The notes below the pieces were generated by a model. That model did no database searches, was not told the origin of the DNA, and saw only the letters and a list, made by a program, of their open reading frames with translations. A stretch of DNA of 64,000 bases from Escarpia spicata (taxonomy: Eukaryota; Annelida; Polychaeta; Sabellida; Siboglinidae), in the NCBI GenBank assembly GCA_963995525.1, contig OZ023205.1:52384214-52448213 (forward strand), in the 5' to 3' direction. The position numbers and the translations under genes were made by a program. Positions 60,920-64,000 of this stretch are shown piece by piece. Numbering within the stretch: position 1 is the first letter of the stretch; each line of letters opens with the position of its first letter.

Positions 60920-61735
60920 ATGTTACAAACGGGCTTGAAAATGCTATATGTAAAGATACAAACATTATTGTGTACCGCATTTCTGTGTATGTACACAAAA
61001 CGTACACGTATTATGAACCAGTTACCTAAAACTACCCTGGCATATGCAGGTGATGTACATGGTTATGAAAATTTTAATGCTGCAATGCGCAATATAGGTC
61101 CAGATTGGCAATGCGCAATATAGGTCCAGATTGTAATATATTTAACTTTGCAAATACTAAATATTATCTTGAGGATGACATTAATGAAGTTATAAAAAGA
61201 AATATGTTCAGCGAGGAAGAATTATCATTCTCTCTGCAATTAAATATTAAAAGCTTATCAAAGAACATTAGCAAACTGAGAGATTTCTTATCGTTGATCG
61301 ACAACAAATTCATGGTTACTGGTGTAAGTGAAACTTGGTTATATAATAATAACGTTGACTTCATGAATTAACAGAGTATAAAAGTATTCGTTTGATTAGA
61401 CCTTCCAAGAAAGGGGTGATGTGTCTTTGTATGTTCATAGTTCCCTTGAGTACACTGAGTTATCATATATGAGTATCATAACTGAATGTTTGGAATGCAT
61501 GTTTATTGAAGTCAACACTCAGTCTACGATACATAATAACAAAACAATTGTTGGTATTGTCTATCGACCACCTAATACAAACATTACCAATTTTACTGAA
61601 CATGTTATGAATAGTATACAAACTCTCAAGGTTGAAAATAAAAAATGTTACAGAATGGGTGACTTTAACATCAATTTACTTAATTATGGTAATCACACGG
61701 AAGCTCAAGATTACATAGATGCAATGTTTTAACAT
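60920..61735 (+). pseudogene. LINE AP-endonuclease domain remnant
   Basis: Motifs: LSFSLQLNIKSLSKNISKLR, KFMVTGVSETWLYNNN (ETW Glu kept), a short break near 61370, MSLYVHSSLEYTELSYMS, CLECMFIEVNTQST, TIVGIVYRPPNTNI, MGDFNINLLNYG (the GDFN motif intact). Downstream, in another frame, are NKPTRITQPTATVIDNIYS and DHLPVLL, the C-terminal SDH motif region. A 26-bp tandem duplication at 61082-61133 causes one of the frame breaks. Apart from this it is less decayed than the 8.5-kb copy. Confidence 0.82.
61082..61133 (+). repeat. Perfect 26-bp tandem duplication
   Basis: GCAATGCGCAATATAGGTCC plus AGATTG occurs twice in a row with no differences. Confidence 0.97.
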
Positions 61736-62370
61736 GTATACCCTTTATCAATAAGCCTACTAGAATAACACAACCTACTGCCACGGTCATAGATAATATA
61801 TATAGCAACGATGTACTCGGTGCAAATTATCATTTGCATGGAATAATATATACATATATTTTGACCATTTGCCAGTATTATTACTCACAAAACAAACTAA
61901 TGACACAATGGTAGATACAGTAGTATATACTAGAATATATAACGAACAAACTACTAATAAATCAAAGAGATTATTGATTGGATAACTTGGGATGAAATTT
62001 ATGCCTGCAGAGATCCTCAAGAAAGTTATTCTAAATTCCTTAATGAAATTTTACTTGTTTATAATAATTCATTTCCACTAATTAAAAAACTATCAGGGCA
62101 AGAAAACACAAACCTTGGATTAATATGGGACTTAGACATTCCATTAGAACTAAACTCAAATTGTACAAATATTACCTAAAAACCGACTGTTTACAATGAA
62201 ATTAACTATAAAAGATATATAAATAAATTAAATTACCTTATTGCCATAGCAGAAAGAGAACATCACCGACACGGGCTTCATAAGCAAAAGGGCAACTTGC
62301 AAGAAACATGGAGAATTTTAAAGAGTATTAGTCCATTTCAGTTTCTTACAATTAAGTTGAGAAAAGCTGT

Positions 62371-63636
62371 TGGTATAAACTTTGTCAGAGCTCGCACAGT
62401 AAGTTATAACATTCATCCTAGAAAACACAACTGTATTGAACGTAGGTTCAAATCACTAAGTGCCAAATTTCAAGACTGATCATTTTGTCGTAAAACCCGG
62501 ATCGTTTTTTTTATGCAGACATGTTAAGAATATCTATTCCGAAACGTTGACTATCCAAATGCATATGCTTGGGTTCAAACGCGATGTTCTGTTAAATAAA
62601 TATCGACGTATTTTCATCATCAGAAGAGTATTTATGTAGAAAACACTGTAGAGTGTTTTGAAGGGGGAGACTATTATGAATGCCCTGCACCGGCACACGG
62701 ATGAAGCTCTCACAAGGGCTGCTTGTACAGCTGAAAGATAATCTGAAAAAGTATTTGTAAATCATTACAATGGGACTGATTCCACTGGTCTTATCGATTG
62801 AGAGTTCGACGATCATCCCTGACATCAACAATCCTGATATTAGTATTCGTCATCCTGGGATGTTCCATGTCATGAACGAATATAGACACGTTTACCAAAC
62901 AATTAACTGTCCGATTAGCGAAGCCGATTGTGTCGGCAGAATTGGGGCGGGTCACGACTTAAGGCAGAAGCAGTGGCCAATCACCGAACGTCTACAGGTT
63001 GTGAAGGCTCAAAATGAGATTGGCGCGAGTCGAGAGCTGGGTCGCAATGACTAGATTTATTGCTCAAATAATTGACATGCGCACTGTGCCTTGCGCACTG
63101 TCGCCGGACCAGTAGAGGCACAAATCGTTCGTGTAAACCGACCTGTAAGGGTAAACTAGAAGAGTATTACCGCGAGTACAAATCAACTGGCCATATGATC
63201 TCTCGGTTTATTGTGATGGCACTTTTACACCGATTAATACGCTGCATTCCCGTGGCTTTAAATACGCCTGAAAGGGAGTTACATGACATGTCGCTTCGCT
63301 GCAGCAAGAGGCGGTCAGGTTTAGTGGTCCGCCTCAGAATGTCTGGCTCGAATAGCTATACTTATATCACATCGTCTACGGCTACGTTGTTGCAGGTGGC
63401 TCCAATACAGCCTGTATTACCGCATCGAATATTACAATAAGACTCTGTGAAATATCAGATACATTTAATAATTGATGATAGGTATTGCTGTGCGCTATCT
63501 AGTAAATAGGAATACCTTTGCAAACGACACTTAAGTCGGAATGTTGACAGGTTGAAAATGGTTGAAAAACAATTAAATAAATATGCGCTAGAGAGAATAC
63601 GGCTTTGGCGAACTTTCACTGAAATAGCACAATTCT
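62371..63636. other. Intergenic, no gene seen
   Basis: A 94-codon plus frame (62770-63054) and a 122-codon plus frame (63072-63440) have no family motif I recognise. They could be remnants of an unidentified element. Confidence 0.3.
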
Positions 63637-63745
63637 GTGTGTGTGTGTGTGTGTGCGTGTGCGTGTGCGTGTGCGTGTGCGTGTGCGTGTGCGTGTGCGT
63701 GTGCGTGTGCGTGTGCGTGTGCTTGTGCGTATGTTCGAGAGTGTG
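63637..63745. repeat. (GT)n/(GTGTGC)n microsatellite
   Basis: A short GT run, then about 13 GTGTGC hexamers. The sequence from 63746 to the end shows no feature. Confidence 0.96.
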
Positions 63746-64000
63746 CGTGCGTTCGTAATATGCAAAAATACAAACAAAAGGTTTATTTTGGAAATGTTCC
63801 AAGTCCCAGAAGGCAATGCGCAGCTGGCATATAATGACACATCCCCTAAAAGGCTCATATCGTGCATTAACAATAACGATTTCCAATGAAATGGCGATTT
63901 AACATGTTCCAGTATAGATTGTTACACTTGTAATGTAGTGGTTTGGGGCTGAGCTAAAAAAGCTAACCATTTACATACTTTGTTACGCTAAAACAGGTGA

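Larger units (their letters stand above)
60920..62370 (+). mobile_element. LINE 5' half (endonuclease) lacking RT
   Basis: The N-terminal and AP-endonuclease parts are followed by linker, then the sequence leaves the element at about 62370 before any RT. It is a relative of the 8.5-kb LINE. Loss of the 3' half is unusual because LINEs normally truncate at the 5' end. Confidence 0.75.

Noticed and set aside
62770..63440. Two plus-strand ORFs of 94 and 122 codons as host genes
   Set aside because: No domain, splice or codon evidence; kept as unexplained intergenic sequence.

Overview
The window is nuclear DNA of a repeat-rich bilaterian animal, most probably a marine invertebrate. The phylum cannot be fixed from the sequence. 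The grounds are: no long uninterrupted host ORF, no bacterial-style gene packing, very long (TG)n/(GTGA)n microsatellites, minisatellites, a 200-base assembly gap of N, and decayed transposable elements of classes typical of molluscs, brachiopods, hemichordates and amphioxus (Ty3/gypsy, CR1/L2- and RTE-like LINEs, Penelope-like, hAT, tRNA-derived SINE, MITEs). No rRNA, convincing functional tRNA, CRISPR or complete host gene was found. Only three weak candidate host exons can be proposed (minus strand at about 1.6-1.9 kb, 27.0-27.2 kb and 34.3-34.6 kb), and none could be assigned a function.

Layout. 0.2-1.5 kb: degenerate satellite of about 98-114 bp. 1.6-1.9 kb: candidate acidic exon. 2.8-3.0 kb: end of a DDE transposase. 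3.4-7.6 kb: broken Ty3/gypsy element with gag, protease, RT, RNase H, integrase, polypurine tract and 3' LTR, but no recognised 5' LTR. 8.0 kb: telomere-like TTAGGG variants. 8.5-11.6 kb: decayed CR1/L2-like LINE. 12.8-15.0 kb: ZBED5-like hAT remnant with a near-perfect 8-bp target duplication, interrupted by a microsatellite-centred hairpin. 15.6-17.0 kb: 1.4 kb of (GTGA)n. 18.8-20.3 kb: Penelope-like element (RT plus GIY-YIG) bounded by 112-bp inverted repeats. 22-26 kb: LINE tail, (CTCA)n, SINE and MITE. 26.6 kb: second hAT copy. 29.5-30.7 kb: hAT-like non-autonomous element.

31-41 kb: LINE and SINE scraps, more (TG)n, and a 10-bp minisatellite nested in a dispersed 30-bp-unit family. 41.7-43.9 kb: minus-strand CR1-like LINE. 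44.0-44.2 kb: gap. 47.1-47.8 kb: ten copies of a 71-bp repeat. 49.2-52.7 kb: about 124 copies of a 28-bp minisatellite with higher-order duplication. 52.9-54.1 kb: RTE-like LINE. 55-64 kb: LINE tail, MITE, LINE fragments, and a LINE 5' half without RT at 61-62.4 kb.

The protein-coding relics do not work together as a pathway; each is an independent mobile element. The most informative points are comparisons inside the window: three copies of one LINE 3' tail, two of another, two SINE copies and two hAT copies. The last pair shows what the hAT looked like before its microsatellite/hairpin expansion.
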